A stretch of DNA of 64,000 bases from Rostrohypoxylon terebratum (lineage: Eukaryota > Ascomycota > Sordariomycetes > Xylariales > Hypoxylaceae): positions 248,001-312,000 of the forward strand of contig MU385869.1 in the NCBI GenBank assembly GCA_022497145.1, in the 5' to 3' direction. Below are positions 35,772 through 47,980 of this stretch, piece by piece; position 1 is the first letter of the stretch, and every line of letters begins with the position of its first letter. The notes beneath the pieces are model-generated. The model ran no database searches. It saw only the letters and a list, made by a program, of their open reading frames with translations, and was not told the DNA's origin. The position numbers and the translations under genes are program-made.

Positions 35772-35940
35772 CTATCTGACGAAGTGCCAAAAAACAGCAG
35801 ATACTTAAACCCAGCAAACCACCAAAGAATGCATCCAATTGAATTTTATAAAAGCTCCGCCAAGACTTTTTGAACCAATTAAAATGTGGCTTGAATGGAC
35901 CTTTTTTGTATCTGCTGTTTTTTGGCACTTCGTCAGATAG
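35772..35940. repeat. Perfect 33-bp inverted repeat (fold-back)
   Basis: The 33 bases at 35772-35804 are the exact reverse complement of 35908-35940, separated by 103 bp. The stem is not GC-rich. No clear target-site duplication flanks it. It could be a small non-autonomous transposon or a hairpin from local inversion. Confidence 0.85.
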
Positions 35941-36096
35941 TCTCAGTAATAAGTTCAGTAATAAGTCGATGTTGCCGCCTGTTAACTGGACATCTGACCA
36001 TCTGACGGGCTGCCTGGACCTCCCTTTGCCACCTGGTCTAGGTACCACTGTACAATACCGCTCTACTTAATGTAAATCGAAATGAGAATCAAGTCA

Positions 36097-36115
36097 CCCC
36101 CCCCCCCCCCCCCCC
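36097..36115 (+). repeat. Poly-C run
   Basis: Nineteen consecutive C residues. It lies about 1.6 kb upstream of the kinase ATG. Confidence 0.9.
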
Positions 36116-37744
36116 AAAATTATTCAAACAACCTTGGAACCCCAGTTCTGCCAATCCAATCCCTCCAATCCCTCCCTCTAAAATCCCACGATTAATATTG
36201 AACCACTATTCTTGTACGTACCTTTCGTCCATCAATCTTCTTTCAACAACACCTCCAGAGCTTTGCGGCGCCTCGCCTTATGTAGCCTGTCATAGCTGTA
36301 AGAGGCTGTAGGCATCATCATCATATCACTCGCAATCTGCCTATCTTTCGCTTGCTCATTCTTGTTCCTGTCGTGCAACAACTACGCCCTTATCATGATC
36401 AATATCCATAATCATCCGTCTTCCAGCAGCTCTACTTAATTTTTCTAATTACCTATAGATACAGTACTAATTTTTTAATTATCAAGGTCACCCCACACGC
36501 GATATTGCTGTGATCCATCTATCACATCGTCCTCCGTCACCTTTTTTTCTCTCTTTCTTTCTTTCTTCTTGGGACAGTACACACAAAGTGTATTGTATCA
36601 GGCACACTGAACGCTCCTAAATTCTTTCTTTATTCCTACATACATACATACATACATACAAATAAACCTACGAACCTATCCATACCTTACCGCATTACGT
36701 ACCTGATTTTCATGCTCCCCGCCGCAATGTCATAGACTGTTGTAGTAGAATACTATATGCAATCACCTTTAAAACAAAAAAGCAAGAATCTCATTCGACC
36801 ACGAGGCGACGCGCATACTACCCTTGTTGCAGCCAAGTTCTCCCGTGCTGCGCTCTACCTCGCCCGCGACCCCCCAAACTAATGCAGTCTGAGGTCAACG
36901 TTACAATCCACATAAACAGCTTTCCGGAGAGTGGTATTAGTTCCGAGTTCGAGTTGTTTTCCAGTTGAAAATCCGCCTACCTCTACCTACCTCTACCTAC
37001 CTCTTGCCTTTTTGCGCCTAATTTTTTTTCCTTTACTGCGCCCTACAATTTCCGCAGTTTAGGGTTCACTTCTTAAGAGTCACTCACCTTTTATATAACT
37101 CTAAAAAAAACTAGTCGCATAGTCGCATTGTCACGCAACACAAGCCACAAGCCACAACATAAGTCGTGGTATCCTGTACTTGCCGCGTATACCCTTCGCA
37201 AGACTTCGCCCATACTTCGCCCATACTTCGCCATCCCCGTCCGATCAAGTTGAGACAGGTCCTCTCAGCTCAGGAATTGTCTCTCGCCGGAGCCCCGTTC
37301 TCTACAGTAATAAGGTCTACGGTGTCCACGGTGTCCACGGTGTTTAGTCTGTCGAACTGGATAGTGCTGAGACCGGGTACCGCGCCGAATAGAGAAACAC
37401 TTATTCCAATCATTACTTTCTTAATAGTGGAGTCTGGACCGACCGACTGCCGCCGCCAGTTGAGCAGTCCCCGCTAAGATTCTGTACGTATTATTTCCAA
37501 TTTCGCTACTGATCTCTGCCCTTCATTCGGTATACAGTACTTCCCTGTAGAGGGAAAAAAAAAGGTTACCACCCTTGACACAAACGCTTTCCCAATCCTT
37601 GTTAGTTTGACTCCCTCCGACATACATATTGCTCTCGGGTCGAGTCATTCTAACAACAAGATCCCGTCTCACCGTTTCACACCGTCTCAACGTGTCGAAC
37701 TAACCGCTGTCAACCGTCCCTGCCAGTCCATTCAGCAATCAAAT

Positions 37745-40050
37745 ATGACCAGTGGACAGTCCCAGCCCTCCCAACCTCAGTCTCACTTCATGCCAGAGGG
37801 CATTCTCGCAGACCACGACCGTCTAACCGCGTCGCAACCACATTCTATCCCTATTCACGCCCACACCCACGAATTAAACACCCAAGGAAGGACGCATACC
37901 TTCCTAACCGCTGCCGACGCACTTAACCGACACAATGTGCAAGAGAATCGCATATCACAGTTCTACGACAGCCTAACCAACAACTCTAATATTATATGCG
38001 AAGAGCCCGAGAACTCGATAGGTCCAGTCCCGATCGTCTCGCATGGTCAGATCCAATTCCAGTCGCATACGATAGCACCCTCCCCGCCCTTGCCACAACA
38101 CGCGCAGGAGGATTCTTCCTTCCCTGACGTATCGCCTTACTCACCCTCGCCGCTAGGCAGGAATACCGATCCTTTATACATCGCAACCGACGTTTCACCC
38201 GCAACGCCGGCACGATCCGATAGCCTCAACAGCAATCCCAGCAGCTTTCCGGCCTACCGATCAAGTCTAAGTTTGCAGCGCAAGACTTCCTCTCCGAACT
38301 TGAAACCCGTTTCGAGAACCCCCAGCTTCAAGCAGCATTACTCGAGAAGTATTGGATCCGCTGCGAGTTCCACCTATCCAAGCCCCGTGATCTCTGCTAT
38401 GGGCGATCTTACGCCATTGCCATCGCCATTATTAGCCAGTGATTCACCAGGTCCGTGGAAACGTCTCGGTTCCCGTCGACCATCGCAAGCGCGGGATCTC
38501 TTACCACCAGTCATGCCAGACTCGGTGCTTATAACTTCTAGCGGGGAATCTGTGGCGTCTGCGCTGGCGAACCAGTCTAAGCGAAAGGTCTACGCCGGGC
38601 TCAACGTCGGACATGCTACGGAAATTAGCAGCGGCAAAGTCGAACATACCCGCAATCGAAGCATCAGCGAATACATACCAGATCCTAAGGGGATCCCTAA
38701 ACGATTAAACACTGTTTCTGGAAAGGTTAAAGGGACCGACGTTGATGGTACCTCCGATCCCCACTTACGCCGAGAACCACACCTATCAGAAGCAAGAGGA
38801 CTTCTACCATCTTCCAAACCGCCGACCCCGCCTCCTAGCGAGTCGTCCCAGAGTAGCGATGGCTCCGGTTCTAAGCGACCTCGCCACGAGTATTTTGAGG
38901 CTCATGGTCGACATGACAAAGTACTCAGGCGGTGGCGTGCTATTAAGGAGCTAGGCCAAGGAACATTCAGCCGTGTAATGTTAGCAACAAGTCAAGTTGC
39001 TTCTGACGAAGACGACACCAACGAGACAGCCCAGAACAACACAAATGGTCTGCTATCACCAAGCAAGATTGCTCAATTAGATCGTAAAACTTTGGTGGCT
39101 ATCAAGGTATGCGAACATGGACCCCGCGGAGGAGCCTCCGAAGATCGTATCGAGATGAGCCTCAGACGAGAGCTAGATATCATGCAATCGATAAACCACC
39201 CATCCTTAGTCCATCTGAAGGCTTTTAACATCGAACCGACAAGAGCGCTATTGGTTTTAAGTTACTGCCCGGGTGGCGACCTCTTTGATGTTGCAACGAC
39301 ATATCGCGATGCCTTGACGCCACTACTACTTAGGAGGATCTTCGCCGAGATAGTAGGCGCTGTTACATATCTCCACGAACGTCGGATCGTTCACCGAGAT
39401 ATCAAGCTCGAAAGTAAGTTTTCATTTCCTTATATCCCACCCCCGCCCCTTTTTACAGTATATCGTTTTGCTGACTATTATGTGCAGACGTGTTGGTCAA
39501 CATTCCTCCAGCCGAACTTACGAAGTCCGAACAAGATTGGGCCGTGTATCCGTATTCCGTGATCACGCTTACCGACTTGGGTTTGTCACGACGAGTAGCC
39601 GATGATGAAAAGCTGGAGACTCGTTGCGGGTCCGACGACTATGCCGCGCCGGAGGTCATATTAGGACAACCGTACGATGGTCGCGCCATTGACGCCTGGT
39701 CTCTTGGTGTCTTGCTCTACGCTCTTCTCGAATCACGACTTCCTTTTGATCCTCCTCCTGGCGCTAGCGATGTGCAAAGAATGCGCAGTAGGACCAGTCA
39801 CAGAATTGCTCGTGTTGAATGGAGGTGGATCAAGTACGCAGGCGACGATGGCGATCACGACGCGAACGAGGCCAAGTTCGAGAGCGAAGGCTTGAAGGGA
39901 GCGATGGAGATTACACAGGGTTTGCTCAAGCGGGCTAGGAGTCGTTGGCCCATGGAGAAAGTGGCAGAACACGAATGGATCCGCGGCGGAATCAAAACCG
40001 AAGGAGGCCTAAAGTTTAGAGAGGAGGAAGAGGGTGAGGAAGTCATATGA
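37745..40050 (+). CDS. Serine/threonine protein kinase (fungal Prr1-like)
   Basis: Predicted 743-aa kinase in two exons (37745..39413, 39488..40050). The first ~390 residues are low-complexity and rich in Ser, Pro and Gln with many SP/TP sites, so probably disordered and regulated by phosphorylation. The kinase domain starts near residue 395 with ELGQGTFSRVMLA. It has the Lys of VAIKVCEHG, a large insert after the first strands, catalytic VHRDIKLEN (Asn across the splice), DLG rather than DFG in TLTDLGLSRR, and CGSDDYAAPEVILGQPYDG with DAWSLGVLLYALLESRLPFDPPPG. The GSDDYAAPE/LPFDPPP combination recalls yeast Prr1 (YKL116C), which dampens pheromone MAPK signalling; I rely on memory for that. 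The start is the first ATG in frame; the longer frame begins at TTG 37607. The C-terminus is acidic. Confidence 0.9.
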
Positions 40051-41460
40051 CACTCGCGAGATTTAGGTAGCCTCACTCGGGCCTAGGGATGTGTATTAAG
40101 AAATACACGTGTGTTTAACCTGCTTTTCAACCTCGATTTATTAGATGGTCTAGGGTCCAACTGAAATCCGGCTCGGAGGATAACCCCACCGAAATAAATA
40201 CCGGAAATTCCAAGGGCCACTAGACTGCATAATGGGGACGATTCAAGACTAAGATTTTTTTGATGGTGTTCCACGGCTCATACACGCGCAGAAGGTTTAG
40301 ACGGCTGTCGCGCGGGAACATGGACATATTTTTTCGAGAGGCCAGAGACCGTTTATCTGGCAGCAACGGAGTTTTCAGGGAGCGGTCCATGGCCATACTT
40401 TGTATTACAGAGAAGGTGTTCACAGAGAGGGTACCGAGAAAAGAAAAAAAGAGCTCACTTCGGATCAAGGAATGAAAAGATACGACATGACATGACATGA
40501 CATGATATGGTGCAATTTCAATACTATTGGGTGTCGGGTTTCTGCCCAGATGAGGTGCTCTGGTGCTTTGGATGTGTGCTCTAAGCGTGTTGATGAGATA
40601 TCACGTTACACCACGATCCCCGACTAAATTGTTGTATCTTTTACGTACAAGGAAAGGGCCTCTGCTTACAAGGCAACGGAGATGGATTGAAAATGAGATA
40701 CATAATACAAATATTCCGGAGGACTCGAAGTCTTGGAGCTTGGAGATTAGTTAGTACCTCACTTACTATAGGTACCTATCCACTATAGAATATTGATATA
40801 TTCAGAAACCCAAAACCGAAGTCCACCTACATGGTCATCTTTAAGTTCTCGTGCATCTTTCCGACGGGGTAAGAGGTAGCGATCATAAAGGCTGGGTAAA
40901 AATGTACCTAGCTTTTTGGTATTTCATCGTTCAAGTTCTAAGCAATGCGTAGCAAAAGGGCAGGATAAATCAAGTGAGATATCGTGGAAAGGAGAACAAC
41001 ATCACACGCGGATATCCAAGAGAAAACCGGATCATTCCGAAATCATAGAGCACATATTTATATATCACATCACCACAGTATCCAGACTGACGAGGTAGGT
41101 TTTAGACGAAGAAAATCGATTTAGAAAATCAAAGCCAGCCTGTTTTTCCGGGTATCTTTCCCAACGCCAATGATATGGAGCCCTAGTGAAGTCTACACCC
41201 TGAAAGTAGACGGATGATCGACGACAAGAGTATCACGTTCCCCCTCATCCTACTTCCTACTTCTTCTCTTACTCGCCCCTCTTCAACGTTCACGTGCCCC
41301 GTAGAAACAGGTGGATATGCGTTATCTTGGGGACAACAGTAAGAGTCGTCGAGCCGTCTCTGCTACAGTAACACCGAAACCCCGTTTCCTTATTAAGGCG
41401 ATGGACCCAAGCTCTCTCCAGCACCCTGACTCCCCTACCCCTGGCACCACCCCCTCTCGC
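40051..41460. other. Intergenic region between convergent genes
   Basis: A 1.4 kb stretch between the kinase and DCP1 stop codons. It contains a pentanucleotide tandem repeat (CATGA, about 40483-40505). No gene seen. Confidence 0.6.
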
Positions 41461-42405
41461 CTAAAACCCGCTGATCCCAGCCCCTCCTCCATTCTGGCTT
41501 CGGGCAAACAGTTCCGTAACACTGAGTTGCCTTCCAGCCTCCTGCATGCTCTGCGTCATCTCGGCCTCCTCTTCGCTATTCGCGAGCTCGGCATCACTCG
41601 CATCGGCAGGTCCGTTGCGGCGCGCCGCAGCGCGGCTCTGCTGCCACATCTCGTGGACAAGGGCATCGGTGATCTCGCGCTCCCTAGCGTTCTCGAAGTA
41701 GATGAACATGCCCAGGGCCTTGGTGCGGATGCTCTCGCCGTTCTCCATCGGCAGGGCGACGGCCTCCCTGTCGAGCTTGAAGATGAGGGTCTCGTTGGAG
41801 AGCTCGACGCGCTCGACGTCGGACATGTCGACGATCAGGTTGGTCAGGCCCTTGCGGTTGAGGATGAAGACGCAGCCGTTGGAGAGCGCGGCCGTGGTCT
41901 CGGATTGCGGGGCCGAGGGCGGCGTGGCGGGCGACTGCGCGCAGATGAATAGCGTGCCTTCCATGTTCGCCTTGTCCCATTTGGTGCTGAAGCTGTAGAC
42001 CACGGCGTTGGCGGCGATGGAGAGGATCCCGGTTATGCTAGGCCGGTAGCGGCGCAGCACCGTCATGTTCAGCTCCGTGTTGGTGCGCGTCGCGTGGTTG
42101 ACGCGCGTCGTGCTGTCCGGGACGTACGTCGCCATGTCTGAGTCGTACTCCGAGCCCGTCGTCGTGCCGCCTTGCTCTGAGTACTCGGCTCGTAGCTGGT
42201 GGGAGCGGTTGCGCGCGTGGCCTTGCGGGCGCGAGGAGTAGTGCCAGTTCTGGCTGTGGTATTGAGGCTGTTGCTGCTGGTATTGTTGTTGCGGGTAGTT
42301 CTGGGTATGGCTGTGGGTGTGCGCGTGGGAATGAGGAGATTGGGATTGAGAATAGGAGGATTGGCTCTGGTGGCCGCGATATTTGCGGGGCGCTGTCTGA
42401 GACAT
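41461..42405 (-). CDS. dcp1: mRNA-decapping enzyme subunit 1 (DCP1/EVH1 domain)
   Basis: Single-exon 314-aa protein. The N-terminal ~75 residues are Gln, Ser, His and Tyr-rich (QQQYQQQQPQYH), a low-complexity region common in P-body proteins. The Dcp1 EVH1/PH-like domain spans roughly residues 105-265: NMTVLRRYRPSITGILSIAANAVVYSFS, WDKANMEGTLFICAQ, GCVFILNRKGLTNLIVDM, ELSNETLIFKL and GMFIYFENARERE. It should activate the Dcp2 decapping enzyme in cytoplasmic 5'-3' mRNA decay. Between strands lies a short Pro/Ser/Ala insert (SPATPPSAPQSET). The tail (TQSMQEAGRQLSVTELFARSQNG) may be a short binding motif. Codon use is GC-rich, and the opposite strand is therefore also open (41311-41952), a shadow. 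Confidence 0.9.
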   Translation of the reverse strand: MSQTAPRKYRGHQSQSSYSQSQSPHSHAHTHSHTQNYPQQQYQQQQPQYHSQNWHYSSRPQGHARNRSHQLRAEYSEQGGTTTGSEYDSDMATYVPDSTTRVNHATRTNTELNMTVLRRYRPSITGILSIAANAVVYSFSTKWDKANMEGTLFICAQSPATPPSAPQSETTAALSNGCVFILNRKGLTNLIVDMSDVERVELSNETLIFKLDREAVALPMENGESIRTKALGMFIYFENAREREITDALVHEMWQQSRAAARRNGPADASDAELANSEEEAEMTQSMQEAGRQLSVTELFARSQNGGGAGISGF

Positions 42406-45217
42406 CTTGGATGGCGACAGACAAAGGAAGCGTTGCGGACTATTGATTTATCGTTGATGAACGCCGAGACAAAGTTGAGGTTGACGATGGGGAAGGGCGA
42501 AATTGAGATCCTAGTGGGTTGTGTCTTGTCTGTCTCTGACGTTGGGTTTGGTAAAAATAGAAAAATAGCGACGAGCTCTGCTTTGCGCCGACCAATCAGA
42601 TCCCGTAAAGTAAGGTAGAAATGACCCCGCCCCCGCGTATTGTAGAGTGAATGCCAACTCGAAAAGAGCTATCAAATGCCAATGCTTCAGCATGTAAAGT
42701 ATGTATGCCAGACCGTTGTGGGTAGAACGAAAGAGTATTAGAAAGTTGAGAAGTTTTGTTTTGAACATATATTATTATGTACCCTCTATTGGTCTTATGA
42801 CAGCCGTGTGCAAGTTCCATTTATCATACTTCTACTGTGTTCGACCCGCGCTTGCCAATCCACTGTAAAGCTATAAAATAGTGGGGCAAACAAATGTGTA
42901 CCACTTTCCTTCCATTCATGTTCTGGATCTACATTGACACAAGGGAACCTTAAAACAATAACAACAACTATTAGTTCCTATCTAAGGTAGTTCCTTCAGG
43001 TGAATTATTTGGTCGGCAGATAACTACAATTATTACGGTTTGGACTGCTCATAGAATTGATTTCTTGCTTTAGTCCTACCTACTACTACGAACAACTCAA
43101 GCACGTTTACCGATAAAGTTACATTTTCGCTAAATTATTACAGGATAGAAACCGAATAGGCACATTGCTTCAATACTAGTTGTCGATTATGTAACCAATA
43201 AGAGGAGCCAAGTTCATCTTCGGGAAGTTACAATATATAACTTCTATTTACCCTTACATCCGGCTCCCAGGATTAGTGATAAGCTACATATCGTCATCTA
43301 GACTTACGGCTCCAAGGTCAGCTTTGTTAAACTAATATCTATAGATAGGCATGGAAACCCAACACAACCCCTTACCGTGGTCAGGACACATCGTCGCTGC
43401 TCAGGGCGCGGTAATTTCTCGCGGACACTAGCCAGATATCGTATGGCGCCTAGTCCTCTGAAGCCTCACGTCTTCTCATGAACAGGTCCCAAGGCCTACA
43501 GCACCAAACCAGGCTTGTAAATATTAATTTCCAACAGTACTCCTAGTGTCGTGATTGGGTATTGAAGAGAACTGACTGTTTTTTTTTTTTTGAGTTGGTT
43601 GCATCAAATCTCTTCTTCGAATACGGGTAACTGTAACGCGTCTCGAGATTTGTTACAGAGGTCATTTCGATATACCTCCGCTTTCACCATCTGCAAATCC
43701 GCGGTTTTTAAGAACCACAGTCTCCTGGACGACGCTTATTCAATATTTGAGAAGTATCGCCTGACCTTTACCCACCAATTCGCGTAGGAGAACATATATA
43801 CCTTACGATGCTCCCAGTTCCCAAGAAGAAATTCGCGTCTAAAGGCTGGAGTGGCGTGGTGGTGTGAGCATCAGATCCCATTGCTATGGCATGGTTTCGA
43901 AAATGTATACACTTGCTCGGGGGTTCGATTCCCTCGCCAGTCGAATCAACTTTTTTTTTAACCAACAATACCATATGACCCATTCCCATTGGGTGAGGGA
44001 AGCGCCGTGGTGACCGGACGCTCCGCGACGGATGCTGCGACGTCTTATCCGCTGGGTGGCCTCGTTTGTACGCTTTTCTAGCTGAGACTTTTCAAACTTG
44101 CGCAGCCGAGTAATGAGAATGCTGTCCCGTCAGCTAAGAAACGAACACCGCAGAGACCCAAGGACCAGCTTAGCTGCAGACTCTTCGCAACCTTAGCCTA
44201 GCCAGGGTATCCTTTTTGAGCTCGCCGTAGGTTCATCTCAGTGCTGCCAGACTCATCTATTAAGTTAAGCACTTTATCGTCAGCAGAGGACCAGAGTTCG
44301 GAAGGTTTGATCCGGTCTAGAGAGATGCCCAAGGGCCAACGGTTCTCGAAGCTATGACCAACATATGCCACGGCTTTTATCCCGGGTTGGCACGTGCATC
44401 AACTACCGAGGTAGGCGTGTTGCCCGTGCGGTCTTGAAGCGACGCTCGCGTGCCTCTCTTGATCTAATAAGGCTCTGTCAAACACATGGAGTTGTTCAAC
44501 TACAACTATGGTGATGAATGGTAAAAGTTTTCCAAATAATAATATTATAAGCACTTCGTCACTCATCTGAACCATATCTAGCACTGTCGTTGTGTCACAC
44601 GTGTCTTGTTTTAAGAGTGAAAAGAGTGATGTAATTATTACTATTAAGAGGTTTATTCGTAGCTCGGAGACTTTAATGGATCCCCATGGAGGAATAGCGA
44701 GGAATAGTCTGATAAATCGGATGAAATGGAAGCAGCCACCGCAGCTAAATTGAAACACCGTCGGTCTTTACGGAGCCGAATAATCCGTTGAGCCAATCAA
44801 ATATGGCAAATCCGTCCAGGTCGCGTCATAAATGGATCTGTCTAGGTACTTCCATGAAGGTAGCTGTGTAGCTGTTAGCTAAAATGCACCTGGCACGCTT
44901 AATTGTGAGTTGGAAACTCCAATAGGTGGCATTAACGATCCGCCGCCAGCTCTTTAAGCATTTGAAGTTACAAACCCAGAAACCTTCCATAACCCGCAAT
45001 CCACCCCATCTACCCATCTACTCATCTACTCATCTACTCATCTGCTATCCATCTACAAACACCAAACCAAAAAACTCTCACCTTCCAATCGCCTTCAAAC
45101 GACCTTCCTCCTCCTATGTCGGGAATGATGGGCACCTAGAGATCCTCAACCAATTTTTTTTAATGAGATTTCCCAATCATTCTCTACATTTCCTAATTAT
45201 CACCAAGGATTACCACG
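42406..45217. other. Divergent intergenic region between DCP1 and HRD1
   Basis: About 2.8 kb without a protein gene I can support. The end near 42406-42620 is the DCP1 promoter. The tRNA-like element lies at 43844-43959. The end near 44950-45217 is a pyrimidine/CATC-rich HRD1 promoter or leader, with a CATCTACT tandem repeat at about 45008-45045. Confidence 0.55.
43844..43959 (+). other. tRNA-like Pol III element (possible tRNA pseudogene or SINE head)
   Basis: A perfect internal B-box (GGTTCGATTCC, 43922-43932) sits in a foldable T-arm. Upstream is a good A-box match (TGGCGTGGTGG, 43852-43862), and a run of nine T (43951-43959) follows as a Pol III terminator. The 3' acceptor GCCAGTC (43936-43942) pairs in six of seven positions with either GGCTGGA (43844-43850) or GAGTGGC (43849-43855). 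I cannot fold a good D-arm or 7-nt anticodon loop, so no amino acid is assigned. It could be a decayed tRNA, an intron-containing tRNA or a tRNA-derived repeat. Confidence 0.4.
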
Positions 45218-47980
45218 ATGCGACTTCTTTGGTACGCAGGGGTACGTTGAGCTCTTTATACCATGATGAAGTCATTGACTTGTAGATGCAGTTGGAGTAG
45301 TAGCCGCTGCAGCTTCAAGCTAATGCCATGTCATGTCGTGCCAAGTCATATCATGACATTGCTAACATCAATGCGCAGTCTTCCACGGCCCTCGCGGCCG
45401 GCGTGGTTGCTTATGCCTTCAACCAACGTGCCAACTTCTACTCCGCTATGGTCTACCTATCGCAAAATAATCTTAGTCTCATGGTATGAGCACAAGCGCT
45501 TCACGAATCTTATTGCCATACCCACATACCCACTCCGGCACTCACCCTCACTCTCATGTTGAGTTACTAACCCTACTTATTCTACCATAGATCCTCATAA
45601 ATCTTGTTCTATTAGTATATGGCTCCTTCGTTTGGGGCCTGCAGCGATTATGTTATGGACCTCTCCGACCCGTCGAGATCGAACAATTATACGAGAAGGC
45701 CTGGTTTGCCGTGACGGAGACATGCCTTGCTATGACGATCTTCCGAGAAGAAGTTGGAGCCTGGTTCCTCGTTATGTTCACGGCTTTGGTTACCGGCAAA
45801 GTGTGGGAATGGATAGGCGAAGGTCGTGTCGAGGTCCTCGAACAGCAACCACCCGTTAACCCACGACTTTTCCATGCGAGACTCAGCATATCCCTCCTGC
45901 TCAGTATCGTCTACGATACCTGGCTTTTTACCTACACCGTAAATGCCGTCATTCAGCAGGCTCGCCCCAATATGATGGTTATGTTCCTGTTCGAGTTTGC
46001 TATTCTGGCGACGTGTTCCTTCCGTACCGGTTGCCGATATATATTATCTCTAGTCGAAGCCAACATCGTGAAGAAACAAACTCACCAGAGACTAGAGGAG
46101 CGACGCAGGCAGGTCCGAGAACAGCGCGCTGAAATCATCAGACGCCGCGAATCTGGCGATGCCGCCGAGGCCGAAGCCGCGGCGCAAGAGGAGCTGCCAC
46201 CCGACGAAAACGACATCGACGAGACCGACATTGAAGTACAGGGATGGGAATCTAAAGGGCAATGGGTGTTGAGCTTGGACCTATTTACTGGTAAGTAACT
46301 GCTTGGTAGTTGGCTATTACGTAGCTCTTGTCTAACATACGCCTAGATTTCGTGAAGCTCGGCATATATTCCGCCTTCTTCGCCATCCTCATGATGTTTT
46401 ATGGCTTGCCCATTCATATAATGCGTGATCTCTTCTTGACAGCGCGATCGTTTGTTAAGCGCCTGAGCGCTTTGATGCAGTATCGCAAGGCCCTGCAAGG
46501 CATGAACAGTTATCCCGACGCTACCGCAGAGGAGTTGGCACGCGAGGACACGTGCATAATATGCAGAGAAGACATGCGGCCATGGGATCCATCCGCTGTG
46601 GGCGCGGTAGAACGTTTTCGTCCAAAGAAATTACCTTGCGGTCATATACTACATTTTGGGTGCCTGAGGAGTTGGCTAGAAAGACAACAGATGTGCCCAA
46701 CCTGCCGACGCCCAGTCACTGTCGAAGGTACCGCACCTAACGGTGGTGCTGCAGCTGCAGGTGCGAATCCTGGCGGCCAGCCCAATGCCCCAGGTCAACA
46801 AGCACCGGGCGATGGAGCCGCTAATGGCGGTCAGCCTGCGCAGGCGCGCGGGGGCGGCGATATGAGAGTATTCCAGTTTGGACCTATTAGGTTAGGATTT
46901 GCTCAGGGAAATGCTCAGAATATCCATGAGATGGCTCAACGGCTACGATTTCCCCTTGATGCTCCCAATGCCCCTGCAATACCAGCGATGCCTGCCCAAG
47001 CGCCTCCTGCTGGCACTGCTCAACCCGGCAGTAGCGGTAGCGTTACAGACATTCAGACTCAGCTTCAAGATATATCACAACGAATCAATCAGGAGATACA
47101 AGCTTTACATGCGAGCCAAGCCGAGTTGCAGTATTTGTATGCTATGTCGATGGAGCTAAACCACGTTCGTCAAAATCTACGAGAACCTTATCCTGCGCCG
47201 GTCACCCAACTTGGACAACCGGGTGTCAACGCTCATATGGGTCCCTTCCAGCCACCCGTGCCACAGCAACCCGTGCTACAACAACCTGTACCGCACTTCT
47301 TGAACGTACAGGAACAGCTCCAAGCTATGACGCACGTTCCTCAGTTGCCGCCTTTCCCCCCTCGCGTGTCTACGCCAACAATGGTTAGACATGGAGGCAT
47401 TCCCTACTCGGCATCTGTTCCTGCAGGTAGCCCAGACTTACCTGAAGGAGTTGTGATTCCTCCTGGTTGGTCTTTATTGCCCCTTCAACGCCTGGACGGT
47501 TTGCCGTCGCAATCGCAAGCTCCCCAGCAATCTGTCCAACAGGTCGACTCCAACAATCAACAGCCTCAGTCAAATGATGTGACGAATGGGAACGCAGCGG
47601 CGAGCAGCGCTACTGGAATTCCCCGTTCATCGAGCACTAGAGCCGGCGAATCGAACGCTAGGAATTTTGGGCTTCCTAGTGGATTTCCAGGCGGCACCAG
47701 CCATACCACTCCTCAGGCACCAAGAGAAACCCCAGAAGTAGCTGCTCCAACACCTGTGATGCCTAACTGGGGCGGTCGAGCACAACTCTTTGCGAATAGC
47801 GGGGTTAACAACTCAGCTGCCGCGCATGAGCCTGAAGCCAGAACTGAAGAGCCTTCAACATCTGAAGCTCCTCAACCCCACAACTCGGGCGACGAGGAAG
47901 ATATATCAACTAGTAACGAAGCCAAGGGTAAGGCTAGAGCTGCTACTGTCGAGGATGCAGAGGACGCTGATGATGAATAA
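45218..47980 (+). CDS. hrd1: ER membrane E3 ubiquitin ligase Hrd1 (synoviolin), RING-H2
   Basis: Predicted 820-aa protein in four exons: 45218..45241 (24 nt), 45379..45483, 45591..46290, 46347..47980. It should act in ER-associated degradation, ubiquitinating misfolded proteins and forming the retrotranslocation channel. The N-terminal half has about six or more hydrophobic segments (MRLLWYAG-SSTALAAGVVAYA at the start; ILINLVLLVYGSFVWGLQRL; WFLVMFTALVTGKVW; SISLLLSIVYDTWLFTY; MMVMFLFEFAILAT; LGIYSAFFAILMMFYGLP). They contain the conserved RPVEIEQLYEKAWFAVTET. The RING-H2 finger spans Cys346-Cys396 (C346, C349, C374, H376, H379, C382, C393, C396). The long C-terminal tail is Pro/Gln/Ala-rich and disordered, ending acidic. 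A charged helix (about QRLEERRRQVREQRAEIIRRRESGD) precedes the last hydrophobic segment. The first two small exons are inferred from splice signals and family fit. Confidence 0.93.

Larger units (their letters stand above)
32942..37744. other. 4.8 kb intergenic region with repeats; kinase leader at its right end
   Basis: No supportable gene. It holds a 14-bp tandem repeat (unit AGGTTGACATACTG, about 34307-34347), the inverted repeat at 35772-35940, a 19-base C run (36097-36115) and a CATA tetranucleotide run (about 36641-36661). From about 36500 to 37744 the sequence is pyrimidine-rich, as expected for a promoter and long leader of the kinase gene. The open frame extending upstream of the kinase ATG begins with TTG and is not taken as coding. 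Confidence 0.55.

Noticed and set aside
37607..37744. N-terminal extension of the kinase
   Set aside because: The frame opens with TTG, not ATG; the first ATG in frame is at 37745.
41311..41952. 213-aa open frame on the plus strand
   Set aside because: It is antisense to the DCP1 coding region. The long frame results from GC-rich codon use of DCP1 and has no family marks.
44000..44400. Possible 5S rRNA or other structured RNA
   Set aside because: Box-like words are present but the order and length do not fit fungal 5S rRNA.
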